From assembly GCF_050624435.1 (NCBI RefSeq), contig NC_134541.1, positions 11,958,995 to 12,022,994 of the forward strand: 64,000 bases of DNA, in the 5' to 3' direction. The stretch comes from Tenrec ecaudatus (lineage: Eukaryota; Chordata; Mammalia; Afrosoricida; Tenrecidae). How positions within the stretch are numbered: the first letter of the stretch is position 1; each line of letters begins with the position of its first letter. A program made the position numbers and the translations under genes. Under the pieces are notes generated by a model, which worked only from the letters and a program-made list of their open reading frames with translations, did no database searches and was not told the origin of the DNA. Below are positions 45,783-58,897 of the stretch, one piece after another.

Positions 45783-45958
45783 AACCAAAACCATGACTGT
45801 CAAGTCCATTCCGAGCCAGGATGGCCCTGAGGGCTGTGAAACAGGCCCACCTCCCAAAGGTTTTCAGGAGCAGGTCGCCAGGCCTTTCTGCAGCCTTGCT
45901 GGGCCGCTTGAACTGTCAACCTTTAGACGGGTAGTTGAGTGAAATCACCGGGGACCCT
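45783..45958 (-). mobile_element. AfroSINE type B
   Basis: ccatgactgtcaagtccatt, ggtcgccaggcctttctgca, gcttgaactgtcaaccttta. 44280-45780 before it holds no recognised element. Confidence 0.7.
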
Positions 45959-46472
45959 GGGGAATAATAAAACGGGGGTGGGGGCCCAGGAGAAGCGGGA
46001 CACGCTGGGTACCGACAGACTGCTTGCATGAGAGATCTCAAAGCAACTTCCAATTTCTCAAACGAAAAACGCGTGTGAAATCTCCTGCTTTTTAAAGATG
46101 GGCAAATCTATATCTATTTTGATGTTTAACTCTCTAGGGTCACAAACGAACTCGCGTTCTAGACCAGAACCAATGGGCCCCACTTGCGCCCCTAATAGCT
46201 ACACACCCTCCAGCCACTCATCTGGCCTCGCTAACTACTCAGCAGACCAGCCTCCTTCTGGTCTTTTTCTCCGAGCTTCCGAAGGCGCCCCCAGCATGGG
46301 CTGCCACACAACAGCTTGGGAAAGGCCGCCTCTCAGAAGGGAAAGGAAGCCGAGAAGAGAGCTGAAGATCTGGGCGGCTCTCTGGAAGGAGGATGTGCAA
46401 TGTGGCAATACCTTAAAAGGATTTAAAGGGATTGTATTGGATGCCGTTGAACACGCGTCAGGGATAAGACCA

Positions 46473-46678
46473 AAACCAACCAAGCCCATCACCATGGAGT
46501 AGATTCCAACTCATAGTGAGCTTATCGGACGGAGTCGGCGTGCCCCGCGGGCTTCCAAAGCTGTTCGTGTTTGTGGAAGCAGGCGTCCAACCTCTTCCTC
46601 CCTCAGAGCGGCTGGTGGTTTTGAACCATCAACGTGTTGGTTAGCAGCAGAACATTTAACAGTGGCACCATGAGACCA
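46473..46678 (-). mobile_element. AfroSINE (last before the KCNG1 CpG island)
   Basis: tcaccatggagtagattcca, gtggttttgaaccatcaacg, cagtggcaccatgagacc. The next SINE downstream is at 51920. Confidence 0.75.
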
Positions 46679-46679
46679 G

Positions 46680-48229
46680 GCAGTCATGTAACCTAGGACA
46701 TAGCAAGTGAATGTATGTCCAGGAGAGGGATGGCGAGGGAGTAGACGAAGGGGGTTTGTCCTTCCTTACTGACAATCCCCACAGAGTGTCCGCATGGGCT
46801 CTGTCTGCAAGTCACCCCAGCATTTGACTCAGGTGCACAGGGACTCTGATAGGTCCAACCCCCAGGGACAGTCCCTCTTAAGAGGTGGCCCAAGAGCCCA
46901 CCTGTGCACAGACATAAGGCAGGAAAGCTGAGCCTCCCAGAAATCCTAGGAACTAACATGGGTTCCGAAGGTACGCTCAGCTGGGATCGGGTTTGGCATC
47001 CTCCCCACTCTCGAAGGGTGCTTGCTTCCCAGACCCCGCAGCATCAGTCTCAGATGGTCCCTGGAGCCCTGGTGAGTCAGATGCTTTGGGGGGTGGGGTT
47101 CCAGCAAGACTTGCAGGCCCGAAATAAAATAGCTGCTCTTCCTCCTCAAGCTGCCATCTCCCTGAAGCCATCAAAGCCCTGCCATACATACGACCCAGCT
47201 CAGTATGGGTCTGGCAATGTGGACAATGAGGGGGTGGGGGCAGCACACAGTCCCTGCCCTGATGGAGCTTGAAGTCCAATGGAGAAACCACGATCCACAA
47301 GTGGGCGGAAATGCCAACTTCCAGATGAGAGAAGCAGGCAGGGGTCAGACCCATCAGCCAGAGCTGCGGTTCTCGATCCAAGACCCCCTGACACCAAAGG
47401 CCACCTCCTGCAACCCCCTCTCCGAACCCTCACTTCTCCCTCAACCCCTTCCTTTCTCCTGCCTCAGGGCCTTTGCTTATGCTGTTTCAGGCACCTGCTC
47501 AGACCCTTCAAAGATGGATTCCTCCAAGATGTTGGGGGCTTGGTTGACCTGAAATCATTCTGTCTCACGGGATCAACATTCCTTCCCTGGCACTGTAGAC
47601 CTCCATGCCCTCTCAACTCTGCCAGCCGCCCACTCTCTGCGTCTCCTCCAGCAGAAGCTGAGTTCTTGGGGGCAGTGGCCGGTCCCTGTGGCCAGTCCAC
47701 CAGTGGCTTCCCATCACTGAATGCATGAACAACTCAATGCTGTTTCTTTTCCTGTCTCCACACCTCCCAGGCCTCCTTCTAACTCATAGTGAGAGGTCCC
47801 AGGCTGCACTCAGAGGTGGGTGGCAACTGAACTCAAAGAAAGGAAAGAAGAAGGCGGGGGCAGGCACTCTGGGGGGACCCTCTCCAGCAGACTACCCATA
47901 TCTGAAGCTCCCAGCAGCAGCACGGGGCCTGCTCACCACCACATCGCTGGAGGACAAGCCTGCCCAGAGGCAGGGCAGCCAGGCCCCAGCTAGGGGGCAC
48001 CAGCTAGGGCTGGGATGTGGTCTCTGGGGCATAGCAGGGACTCATGGGGTTCGTGCAACTCGGGGGGGGGGGGAGACAGTGGCTTAAAGAGTCACAGACA
48101 GTGATGCACGTGGACATTGTGGCCAAGGCACGTGCCATGGCCATGTGGCCCGGGGACAGTGGCGCTCCGCCAGGCACAGGTGCTCGCTAGTTGTGTTGGT
48201 CCCCGGAGATGGGTTTGCAGACTGGGTGG
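46680..48229. other. SINE-free sequence upstream of the CpG island
   Basis: Contains an L2-like scrap (47465-47720) and a G-run at 48062-48073; otherwise unique. May include distal KCNG1 promoter sequence. Confidence 0.4.
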
Positions 48230-48850
48230 GCAGCGCTGCCCGGTAGCCGGCAGGGATGGGGACTGGGTGCAGGCCACTCCACCCCCCTGTCCTAGCGCCC
48301 CGACGACGCAGGGTCAGCGTCGCCCTGACTGGGTCCGGGCCGAGGGCGAGGCAGGAGCTGTGCTCTCCCCGCCCTGCGCGCAGTCCCTCCCTCCGTCCCG
48401 CCTCCTGCCCGCGTCCCTCCCTCGGCGGCAGCCCAGCCGCGCGGCGCACTGGAGCCGGCAGGGACCGGGAGGCAGAGGCGGGCTGGAGTGCTGGAGTGCC
48501 GAGGCGAGCCGGGCCGGGCCGGAACCGAAGTTTGGCCGCGGCGCGGGCGGCCGGGGCGGCCGGCCGGCTCTTGCGTCCTCGCGCGGGTCCCTTGGCCACG
48601 CGGGGGGCACGGACGCCGCGGCCCGGCCAACTCTGAAGCGGAGACGCCTCGCCGCGCCGGGAACTTGAGGTGGGAACTTCGCGCGCTGAGCCACCTAGTC
48701 GCGGCCAGGCCCCCCGCAGACCCCGTGGGACCATGACCCCAGGGCTGCTGCGGGAATCTCGAACCCCGCCGAGTAGGGAGGCCGCGGAGCAGCCGCAGGC
48801 GGTAGCGTGGAGCACGCTGGTCACGACCATGGACGTGGAGCCGGCTTCGG
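48230..48850 (+). promoter_or_regulatory. KCNG1: CpG island, probable KCNG1 promoter
   Basis: This is the only long stretch outside the KCNG1 exon with dense CpG (for example cgacgacgcagggtcagcgt, ggccgcggcgcgggcggccg). There is no TATA box; several GC-box-like strings are present. It lies 10-11 kb upstream of the first coding exon on the same strand, where a non-coding first exon is expected for KCNG1. It is free of SINEs and surrounded by a SINE-poor zone. Long ORFs in several frames here are by-products of high GC. Assignment to KCNG1 is by position; an unrelated divergent transcript could share it. Confidence 0.7.
48400..48669 (+). other. KCNG1: Putative KCNG1 non-coding exon 1 (3' end at a candidate donor)
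   Basis: Within the CpG island the best donor-like site I see is TTGAG|GTGGGA, with GT at 48670-48671. An exon ending at 48669 would join the exon 2 acceptor at 59343 across a 10.7-kb intron. Alternatives are GCG|GTAGCG near 48802 and AAG|GTGGCC near 48900. The 5' end is not visible from sequence, so the start given is a placeholder. Confidence 0.3.
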
Positions 48851-50790
48851 CGCATCGGGAGTGGACCCTGGGGTGTCAAGTGGGGGCATTCGGAGCCAAG
48901 GTGGCCGGGATGCCCCCTCCCCAGAAAAAGCGCACATCCTGGCTTCAGGCGCAGGGCAGAGTGGGGGGTGGCATGGAAGGGAGGGGAGATTCTCCAAAGG
49001 TGGGGAAGGAGGGGAATTTGGGGCACGTGTGTCACTCCCTAATTCACTCTCTCCATCACATCTGACTGGAACGTCCTGCCAGCAACTCATTCTGCCTTTA
49101 TTGAGCGCCTACTGTGTGCTGGCCGCTGACCTGCAGGGACATCTCTGCTCTCTGGAGGCTTCTGTCTGCGGCAGGGGAGGTGGTGGCCCTCTCGCCCGCC
49201 CCCTCCCTGGGACTCCTTACAAAGGGACCCACCTGGGTGAATTGGAGTCTTGGGGTGGGGAAGGAAAAAGAGCTCATTCACCCTTCCTGGACTGGGCCCC
49301 AACTCAGCTGCCAAGTGCTTGGTGTCTGTTCCGACCCCTTCCACTCCTTCTTTCAGCAGACACGGCTGGGGCAGGACAGTGACCAAGGCCACGAGGTGGA
49401 GTAGGGTATGGTGGACAGCTGTCGGGCCTCTAGCGGGAAGGCCGGGTTGAGTTTCAGCCCCTCCCTGGAGGAGGCGTGCTGGGTGGGAGACCAGCCCAGC
49501 CCGCTGCAGGGTGCTCACAGACAAAGCTCACTGGACATGCAGCAGGGGCCATTGTTTGGTTCCTCTATGCTGTGCATGGGGGTGGAGACCAGAGCGGTTG
49601 GGGATGGGGGGAGGTCCTCCGGAGGCACCTGGGGAGGTGATGATGGGAGGAGCAAAGGCGGAAGACCGCTGGTTTGACCTTAATGATGCCCATGGACCAC
49701 CAACCATGGGGCTACTGACAGCTGCACACACAGCTGGCATTTTCTGAAGCCCTAGCTCTATGTAAGTGCAGAGAGGGAGCCAGGGCCTGCTAAGGTGCCA
49801 AGGTCGCCCAGGTGGACAAGAAGATGGAGGCAGAGCCTAGACACCTCGGTTAAGTTCAGGGTGGCGTAGGTGCAGGGAGGGCCAAGAACTGCTCTGATTC
49901 CTAGGGGTGGGGCTGCCTTTGAGGGTCTGAATGTTGTATATGTACCCCTCAACCCCTACACACACCCACACTACACACACACACACTGGTAGTACGTTGC
50001 CAAGGGAGTTTGGCACTCAGAGAGGTGCAGGCACTATACTAGAGTGTGGGTTGGGCACCTCCCTACGCCACAGCCAGCTTTCTGGGGCAGACTGCTCTGG
50101 CCCATTCCTGCTATGGCTTTTGGAGCACTGTAGGGGAATTCACATGTGGGGAGGGAGGGGAGGTGTGTTGGGAAGGCAGACCAGCAATGGCCCCTGGGGG
50201 TGGCCTTCCCCTCCTAGACCAGCCCATTCCAGCAGAAAGTACCATGCTCTCCCCCCAGGGAGCCCTGAGTGCATTGGAAACTCCGAAGCCTGGTTCCTCC
50301 CCTGAGATTGAGGACTGAGGCTGGGGCGCCCCGGAGTCTGGATTGGGTTAGACTTGGGAGTGAGCCTCCGGTTGGGCTGCACCTTGGGATTCTCTGGGCT
50401 CTGGCATGTGGTAAGGGGAACACCCTGGGGATGGGAGAGCAGAGGGGTGATGTGGCCTGGAGGGTGAGCTGGAGGAATTCAGCCAGAACTCAGGAGAGCC
50501 CCCTACTGGGCCCCTAAAGTCTGTCTTGGGTGGCCTGTCCTGCCACCTCCCCTTTCCAAGTAGGTACAGGAGACTCAACATTTCCGGGCGTGGGGTCCAC
50601 TCTTGGTTGACTCACTAAGTGCAGAAGCAGAGCCCCAGGTTGGGACTGGGTGCCGGGACTGAATGGAGAGGGAGAGGCAGGAGCGGGGACTGCCGGCCGT
50701 TTTTATCACAACAGAGCAGGCTGTGTTTGATGAACAGGAGCCGAGCATCAAGCGAATGTGCTGCAGAAGGGAGTCTGAATTGTGCCTGAG

Positions 50791-50792
<2 letters not shown>

Positions 50793-50821
<29 letters not shown>
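50793..50821 (+). repeat. (AC)n microsatellite
   Basis: About 14 AC units; a shorter one lies at 49958-49986. Confidence 0.95.
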
Positions 50822-50825
<4 letters not shown>

Positions 50826-51919
50826 GGTGACTTTGGCCTCACAGCCCCCATCCCTGCCAGCCAAGCAGACCCCAGAGACCATAGCATTGCAGGCTCCCTG
50901 CCTCAGGAGGCCCCCGTGGCTCCCCCTCACCTGCTCCTCCACCACCAGGAGGGCTGCCAGGAGGTAAGCACCGAGCAGGCTCCGGCTCCCACCCACACCT
51001 CCGGTGGAAGGCCAGCTTGCACTGTGTTGCTGCCAGCAGCAGAGCTGGGGGACCAAGGAGCGCTCAGTGTTGCTCACAGGGAGGAGACTCTGGTTCTTGT
51101 ATTCATTTGGGGGGAAGAGACGGAAGAGGGAAGACCCCAACTCCTAGTAAACCACCCTGGAGGAAGCAGGCTTGAGGTCCAGCATGCTTGGACCGTGGCA
51201 AAGACAGCAAGTGGCCAAGCCAGGCTGATGCCCCACTCAGACTTAGCAGCTCTCAGACCCAGCATGCCAGGGCCTGGGCCAGGCTAATGGCTGGATCCTC
51301 TCCTGAGTCAGCCCAGCCAGGAGCCCTATCCCTGACAGATGACAGGGCCGCTGGCAGTGACAGGCAGCAGGACAAGGGGAAAGGCCAGGAGACAGCCCAG
51401 GTGCCCTGGGCTGGCGAATAGAGTTAGGGGATGACTCAGGTCAAGAGCCGTGGACCAGTGAAAGAAAACAAAGTCCAGGCGCCCAGAAAGGCAATGCTTG
51501 CCTTCTGGGAAGTTGCCTTGGAGTGGGTATGTGTTTCTCTGTGGCTACAGTGACAAATGACCACAAGGCAGCCGCTGAGCACCATGCAAGGGGTAGGGGT
51601 CTGAAGTCTGGCCTCACTAGACTGACAGGTGGTGGCAAGCCTGGGTCCCTTCCCAACCTGGGGAGAGGTGGGAGGCGGGGAGCAGAGAGTGTCTTGAGAG
51701 GTCACCTGCCTTCCTCAGCTAGTGTCCCTGCATCACTCCAGCTGCTACTTCCATCCTCCTGTCTCCTTCTCTGCCCCTGGCCCTCCTGCCTCCCTCCCCT
51801 AAAGACCCTGTGATGACAATCATCCCACTCATTGATTCCGGATACTGCCTTCATCTTCATCGCACCGGCCAAGTCCTTTCTACCGTCGGAGGTGTTCACC
51901 GGGCTTGGGGATTAGGAAA

Positions 51920-52085
51920 GGAGCCTTAGGTAACGGCTCGGCTGCTAACCGAAAGCTCAACAGTGTGAACCTACCTGCTACTCACTGCGAGAGCAAAAGA
52001 TGCAGCCTCTGGAAAGCCCCGTGGGGCAGTTCTACGTGGATCTAGAGAGTCCCTATGAGTTCTAATCCATCAGCTTGACGGCAAG
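51920..52085 (+). mobile_element. AfroSINE in KCNG1 intron 1
   Basis: ggagccttaggtaacggctc, ggaaagccccgtggggcagt, catcagcttgacggcaa. Type B; box B is eroded (cagtgtgaacctacc). Confidence 0.65.
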
Positions 52086-52779
52086 TGAGCGACATGTTTG
52101 GGTAGGGGGATGTGATCCTCTTGATGGCAGAGGTGTGTCTGGCTACCGTGTGACAGGCGAGGAAACAGGGCCCGTCCAGGTGAGTAGCTTGCCATCAGTG
52201 CCAGGTGAGAGGGCGAGCCAGCCCCAAAGCCCAGTCCCCTGGGAGGCATCCTCTTCCCACCTCCCTCTATGGAAGGAAAGGGTCCAAGCTTGCTGTCTGT
52301 CGCCGTCCTGGGACAAAACGCCTTTGTGCAGCCCTTACAGTGTAGCTGGCACAACAAACAAATGAGCTGATCCACAGCCTTGGGAGGCGGGAGCAGGGGT
52401 CACCCCAGTCCACAACACAGAGGGGAGGTCATCGGCCTCTAGGGGCACAGCTGGTAGGGTGGTGAGCTGGGCAGCCTGTTCCCCAGTGCCCACACCTGAG
52501 TCGGAGCTGGTGGCTGACTCCATCACATAAGAGCTCTTGGTCCAGAGACCATGTGGCAGCCTGGGGCTGACAGGACCCCAGGTCTAATGGCTCTCTTGCT
52601 CTTTATTTAGAAATAAAGATGGCCCCTCCCCCAAAATGGCAATTGATGGCTACTCTCCTACTCCCTTAGATTTCCTGAAGCTGATCTGTAAAAAATGGAG
52701 GCTGGAGACCCAGTTCCAAACTGGCCCCGCAGGCAGGAACCAGTGCCCCAGGGAGAATGGAAAACGCAGAGGTAACCAG

Positions 52780-52885
52780 GTCAGGCTCAGAGTCCCATAG
52801 AGCTGGCTTGAATCTGAATGATGTTTCTGAGAACAACTCCAGTTTTCTTGTCTATAAAATGAGGGTGTTCACAGGTGTGGCAGCC
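52780..52885 (+). repeat. MIR in KCNG1 intron 1
   Basis: tcaggctcagagtcccatag, gagctggcttgaatctgaat and ttcttgtctataaaatgagg match MIR. Confidence 0.6.
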
Positions 52886-55579
52886 TCGGAGGAAGGGGGT
52901 GGGCTTATGGCAAAGGACAAACCGAACAGAGTCGGAGAGAACCAAGAGAGGGGCCGGGCCCCGGAAGGATATGAACTGCTGAGCTCAGTGCACTCAGTGG
53001 ACCCTTTCTTGACCTTGCTGAATGTGGCCACGGGGTCTCAGCTAAGACCTGGACAGCCTCCATCCACTGCATCTGCACACCAGCCTGGGAGGTGGGCCCT
53101 GTGGCCATCCTTTGTGGGTAGGACACAGGTTCAGAGAGAGCAATTAACTCAGGAAGTGCACAGAGCATGGGTGATTCGCAGGGGGTCTTGCACCAACCAC
53201 AGAGAAGTCTCGAGGGGTGGCTCCATGTGGAACCCAATCTGATTTAAATGATCGTTTACCTGTAGAAAGGTGTGAGCTGCCCGTCACAGCCTGTGAACGT
53301 CATCTTTTCCCCGAGATGAAATTGCCCTGGGAACGTAGCAGTGCTGTGGGCAGAGAAAGCAGAATTTCATTCAAATGAAAGCTCCCCCAGAGGGAAGACC
53401 CACAGAGCTTTCCAGGAGCCCCCCAAAAGGTTGAGAGGTTGGCCAGAACCAAGAGCAGCTCCTGTACTTCCAGCACCTGGAAGGGACACCCAGTCATTCT
53501 TATAACCCCACTTTCTCTCGCTCCTAAGCACTCGTACCTAGGACGCTCCCTGATACCAAGCCTCCCACCCCCACCCCCACCCCGGGATTCTGTTTGAAAA
53601 GACCTTGGGTGGAACCCTGGAGGGGGCATCTCCTCTAAGCTCATGGTGACTCCGAGGCCGGGCCCTTGTGTGAGTGCCCTTGGTTTGTTTGTGTGTTGAA
53701 GTCTCGTTTTAAACCAGGGTCCTGGTAGCCAGACCCTGCTGCACAGCACTCTTCCCAAGACCCCTCTTCTTTCTGCTCCCAGGGCTCAGTCCCCTCGACG
53801 CCCCGCCTATGCACACAGTTGCTATTGGGCCTCCAACATGCCCGGCATCCTGGTAAGTGATGCCATGTATATGCTGACGTACATGAATAGCAGGGTGCAC
53901 TACACTTCTGCTGCTGTTTTTGCACTCGGCACTGCTAATTCATTGCTTGTCGCTCCGGCAGAGGGTTCTGCAGTCTGCAGCTACTCAGCCTGGCTTGTCC
54001 ATTCCCCTGGGAAGACGGTGGGGGGCACCCACTCCCTAGCACCACAGACACACACACACCCTCACATACCTCCAACTCCCAGAAATCCGTCCTAAGTCAA
54101 GGGTTCGAGAGCAGACTATTTACTGTCTGAGGGCTGCCTTAAGCCCGAGTCTGGGAAATAGGCCCAGGGGTGGGGTGGAGGTGGTCACAGGACAGAGACA
54201 GCCCTCATCCCCCCTCTCCACTTTCGGATTAACAGGGGCTTTCTGAGGGAGGCTACACCCCTCCAGCAGTGGGTTTGAGAGTCAGACCATGCGGGGTTCA
54301 AATTCTGGTGCATCAGACCAAGAAAGGAGTTATTCTTGATGATGCAGGAGTCTCTAGGGGTGGGGTTGCTTCCTGGCATTTTCCAGCTCTTAGAGGTTGC
54401 CTGCACTCCTTGGGTCATGGCCCCTTCCTCTGTCTTCAGAGCCTGACCTCGGTTTCCATCATCACATGGCTCTCTCACAGGGTCCAAAGATTAAGACATG
54501 GACAACTTGGAGCGTGAGCATGTGTGTGTGTGTAAGATTCTACCCACCTCACAGAACCCCAGGGATGGTAACCTGCACTACCTTGTCGGGCCTGATCTGC
54601 TGCAGCTTCAGCCAGGAAGCAGTTGAAGTGTGGGCCAGGTATGGCCACCGCCCCTGGACAAATGCTTCTGTGTGTGGCTTCCTGCGCTTCCTCCCAGCTC
54701 CTTCAGGTCAAAGCTGCCCAGCTGGGCCAACTTGAGTTCCCCGACATCTGTTCTGGGTTGAGTGGTGCCTCCTCTCCCCCACGCTACCCCCCATACCCCC
54801 TTAAAAGACCTTGAAATCCTAACCCTATGTCCTTGAGACAGCGACCTTCTCTGGAAGTAGACTCTTTGAAGATGCGCTCAGCAAGCATGAGGTCAGACTG
54901 GGTTGGAGTAGCCCCCCCTCCCCCCGTGTCACTGGTGTCCTTACAAAGCAGGCGAGACACGGAGGAAGGTGCCCGTGTGACTACGGAGACGGACAATGGA
55001 GTGACGCATCTATGGGTCCAGGAAAGGGTTTCCCAGAACCATAGAAGCTGGACGGCATGGCCAGCCTCAATTCAGGCGCCTCCCCTCTGGGCAGAGGCGA
55101 AATATTTCTGCTTTACCTCAGCACGTTATTACAGCAGCCTATGAAACGATACATCAGCCACACACACGAGACGCCCCCGTGTTTGCTCTCTTCGCCCAAC
55201 TTTGCCCACTTCCACCATCCCACAGCCGGGAAATGCTTCTGCCAGGGCGCCACCTATCTGCCGACACGGAACATGGCACCACCACAGCATCCTGGAGTGC
55301 TTCCCTCCCCCTGAACACCCTGTCCCTCACTCAGTTCTCCCTGGCTCCTGCACCCTGTGCCCGGGGCAGGCCTTTGTTTGGCGCCTTTCCAGAAAGATCC
55401 CAGCAGCGTTCAGCCTGATCTCCTCAGGCTGTCCAATCCTCTCCCCGCATAGGCAGCTACCCCTGGCCTCCCTGCCCCATGAAGAAGGAAATCCCACTAG
55501 ATCCTGCCAGCCTGGCACTGTAGGACCCCAGGCCCACCCACCTTCCACCCCACCCTCCACTACCACCACCGTGGCCTTC

Positions 55580-55925
55580 TCTGTACTCTCTACCACCCAA
55601 GCCAATTTTCAGCATCGGGGAGAGCCCTCCTGCTGTGAACCTCCTCACCCCCAGACACCCTCTCCCTCTCCATGAGGCCCCGCCCCAAGGCCACCTCCTC
55701 CCAGAGGCCCTCCCTGACCACTCCCACCTCATCACTCTCTGTCCCTTGTTCGAGCGCCTTCACCCTGCTCCCCACAGCCTGAGATGCTCTGTGAACCTGC
55801 TTGATGACTGACTGCCTCCCTATAGAACGTCGGGTCCACGAGGACAGGGGACTCGGCCCGCCTTGTCCTCTGCCATGTGCTCTCACTAGGCACAGGGCCG
55901 ACATGTGGGAAGGGTTCAAAATCCC
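55580..55925 (+). repeat. L2 3' end in KCNG1 intron 1
   Basis: ccacctcctcccagaggccc, gtccacgaggacaggggact and ctcactaggcacagggccga follow the L2 3' consensus. A weaker L2-like stretch lies at 47465-47720 (gcctttgcttatgctgtttc, agttcttgggggcagtggcc). Confidence 0.6.
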
Positions 55926-55937
55926 GCAGACCCTGTG

Positions 55938-56108
55938 ATGTTCTGTCAAGTCGACTGACTTGTGGCAACGCCACGTGCACTTCATGGGGAGTTCAAGGCT
56001 GCTGCTGGGGGAAGGAGCTCCCGGGGCCCTTCTGAAGTACCTCAGAGAGGATTTGAACCTCCCACCTGTGGGCTAGCAGCTAAGTACACTCACCATGTGC
56101 ATCTAAGG
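55938..56108 (-). mobile_element. AfroSINE in KCNG1 intron 1
   Basis: ctgtcaagtcgactgacttg, gatttgaacctcccacctgt, ggctagcagctaagtacact. Follows directly on the L2 fragment. Confidence 0.6.
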
Positions 56109-57019
56109 GCTCGGTCATTGCTCCATCCATGAATGGAAGGTCCCTCTGGATTTCTCTTCCCCTCCCTTGCCCACTTTCTCAGCTTTCTCGTGAGTAGGCC
56201 CTCAGAAGGGGGATTATAACACTTCCATGTGCTTTAGAAGCCACTAAGCTCCTACTGCAGAGAAATTGTAAAAGACCGAGTCTTTGAATGGTTATCAAGC
56301 CAGTTGAAAGGTAGATTTGTCTCCCAGAAGCATAGGCTTCGGGCCTGTGTGGTTTGCAAACTGCCCGCCCGTTAGAGCACATGGGGCCGGGGAACAAATG
56401 TATGCCATTCCTCCCTTGGGAAATCCCAGGCGCTTCTGAGAGGGGTCCTCAACATGTTCACTGCCCCCATGTTGGAGCCCCCCATAGGAGACAGGACAGT
56501 TTTCCATATGGGATGCTGAGGCCCTATCTCACCATAGGGATGGCTGGGAGGGGAAACCAGGGGTCACTGATTGGGGAAGCTTGTGCTGCGGGGCAGAAAG
56601 ACATTCTAGGCAAGAAGAGGTAATAGACCAGTGGGGATTTTGCCAGGTCCCCAAGGAGCTTAGAGAAGAAAGAAATACTCATTTCCTCTGTCACCATCCT
56701 CGCCAAGCAGAATGCCATCTTTCTCCCACTCTTGTCTTTGATGGCAGAGGGAGTATTGGCATGGAAAAGCGGTCTCACTAATGTGCAGTGCCTGGAAGGG
56801 ATTCTAGCTCCAGGGACCCTGGCTGGCTTCGCTGGAGAGACGGCTTCCAGTTTGCTGTGAAAATCAACTCCTTTTTATTTCAAACACAGGTGTATCCTAG
56901 ATGTATCCAAAACCCGATCTGTAGAACCGTAGATTTCTCCAAAGATTAGTGAGCGAAGTGGTGTGTGTGTGTGTGCGTGTGCTTTGTTTTTTGTTTTAAA
57001 GAATTCTTACAAAGCGCTC

Positions 57020-57205
57020 CTTTCAAGCGTGAAAGCATTAGTTGGGCTAACCATAAGGCCAGCAGTTTGAAACCACCGGCTGCTTTATGGGAGAAAGATG
57101 GACTTTCTGCTCCATAAAGATGTAGTCTTAGAAACCCCGGGGCAGTTCTCCTCCATCCCACCAGGTGGCTATGAGTTGGAATGGGCTCCGTGACACTGGG
57201 GTCCG
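57020..57205 (+). mobile_element. AfroSINE in KCNG1 intron 1
   Basis: gttgggctaaccataaggcc, cagtttgaaaccaccggctg, gaaaccccggggcagttctc, ctatgagttggaatgggctc. Confidence 0.75.
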
Positions 57206-57263
57206 GGGTGAAACCCTCCCTCTCCTGTGCCCCCCCCCCTTTGAAAACATGTCTTGCCCATGC

Positions 57264-57266
<3 letters not shown>

Positions 57267-57328
<62 letters not shown>
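57267..57328 (+). repeat. (AG)n microsatellite in KCNG1 intron 1
   Basis: About 31 uninterrupted AG units shortly after a forward SINE. The Arg-Glu and Leu-Ser ORFs across it are artefacts. Confidence 0.98.
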
Positions 57329-57330
<2 letters not shown>

Positions 57331-58154
57331 CTGCACATGTCCACAGCACAGACTGACCCTCGGGTATTGGAGATGGGTTTCCAGTTAGAATTCTGATGCA
57401 CTTTGCTGGCAGCACTGGCTCCCTTTGGAGACTGGGCTAGGAGCGGGGACACTGGTTTTAAAAGGTGACATACGGGACTCTTGTTGCTTTGCTATGCATC
57501 GGCTTACTTCTGAAGAACATAAGCCAGGCATCTCAAACTCACATGGCTACAAGGTCAAATGTGCAGGAGTCGGAGTTGAGGGGATGTTAGGAAAGCGATG
57601 ATAGGGAGTGGTGAGGACGGTAGTGGCTTGGCGCATGTGTGCTCCACCTAAAGGGGACAGCCATTTCTCAGCTGGTCCAAGTGCGGCCAGACTTTCAAAG
57701 GATCTTCAGGTGCAATTTGTCCATTTCAACCAAAGTATTTGTGACCCAAGTTCAGTGCATGACCTATGACTGAAATCAGACATTCCAGTCTAGCGCCCAA
57801 CACTTAGCCTTGAAGGTCAGGAAGGGAGGAATCTAAACAAGGAACCTGCCCTCAGAGTCTCAGCCAGACCCTCATCAGCCTGGCCTTACCAACTGGAAAC
57901 TGGTTCATGCCAAGAGCCTGTCTCTGAGTTTTTGAAGGGCTGGGTCCCAGAGGTAAGAAAGCACAGGTGCTGCCCACAGGTCGTGAGGAAGGCGTCACAG
58001 GATGCCATTTGGATGTTACTGGATGCCCCAAGGAAAGCTACCTGGAGGAGTGAGGGTGCCCATGTGCTGCGCCCGTGTCCTGAGGATCATGTTTGCTGGT
58101 ACAGGAGCCAACCTGGCTCTCTTGATAATTTGGTATTCCTTTGTACTTTGCTGT

Positions 58155-58722
58155 ATTTTATCCAGGAGGAAGTCTCTACTCCCCTGAGGAGCGTCCGTCC
58201 ATCTCAGAAACTCACAGGGGCAGTTCTACCCTGTTCTATTGTGTTGCTATGAGTCAGCTTCGACTCAATGGCAGTGAGTTTGATTGGCCTTTTATTTATG
58301 AGAGGAACCCTGTGGCATCGTGACACCATGGGCTTTGATCCAAAAGGCTAACAGTTCAACACCACCAGCCACTCTAAGGGAGAAAGAGGAGGCTTTCTAC
58401 TCCCGTAAACAGTTACAGTCTCAGAAACTCACAGGGGCAGTTCTGCCCTGTCCTATAGGGTCGCTGAGTCGGCATTGACTCAATGGCAGTGAACTTGGGT
58501 TTTATTTATGGCGAGTGCTGTGGGTTTTCCATTCATGAACGTGCCAGGGGCGTCTTACGATAAATCCTAGTATACTGTGGCAGGAACACACACCAGTTGC
58601 TACAGAGTGGCTTCTGAAGCTCGCATGTCTGTCAGAACAGCACGGTGCGCCAGGCTTGTCAGGGCCTGAGGTTTTAGAAGTAGGTCACCAGGCCTTTCTT
58701 CCGAGGCACCACAGGCAAATAT
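58155..58722. mobile_element. Three AfroSINE pieces in KCNG1 intron 1
   Basis: 58155-58285 forward 3' part (tctcagaaactcacaggggc, tcgactcaatggcagtgagt). 58300-58505 forward complete (cagttcaacaccaccagcca, ttctactcccgtaaacagtt). 58605-58722 reverse fragment of type B (taggtcaccaggcctttctt). Confidence 0.75.
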
Positions 58723-58897
58723 GCCGGGCAGGGTGGTGCATGTTCGTATGTCCACAGTTCATTAAAACCTCTCAGTAATCCTGCAAAGTAGGCTTGAATA
58801 CTGCCGCACTGTGCTACCTGCCTCTACGAGTTAAATAAGCAAAAACATTTCATCGATTTAAAAGAATAAGCAGCTAATAGTACAGGCACTGCATGTT

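Noticed and set aside
48084-48830. Long ORFs of 248, 247, 183 and 131 codons over the CpG island on both strands
   Set aside because: Arg/Pro/Gly/Ala-rich frames are expected wherever stop codons are depleted by high GC; several frames are open at once and no domain is recognisable.
56946-57452. 168-codon minus-strand ORF with a Ser-Leu run
   Set aside because: Translation across the (AG)n microsatellite and a SINE.
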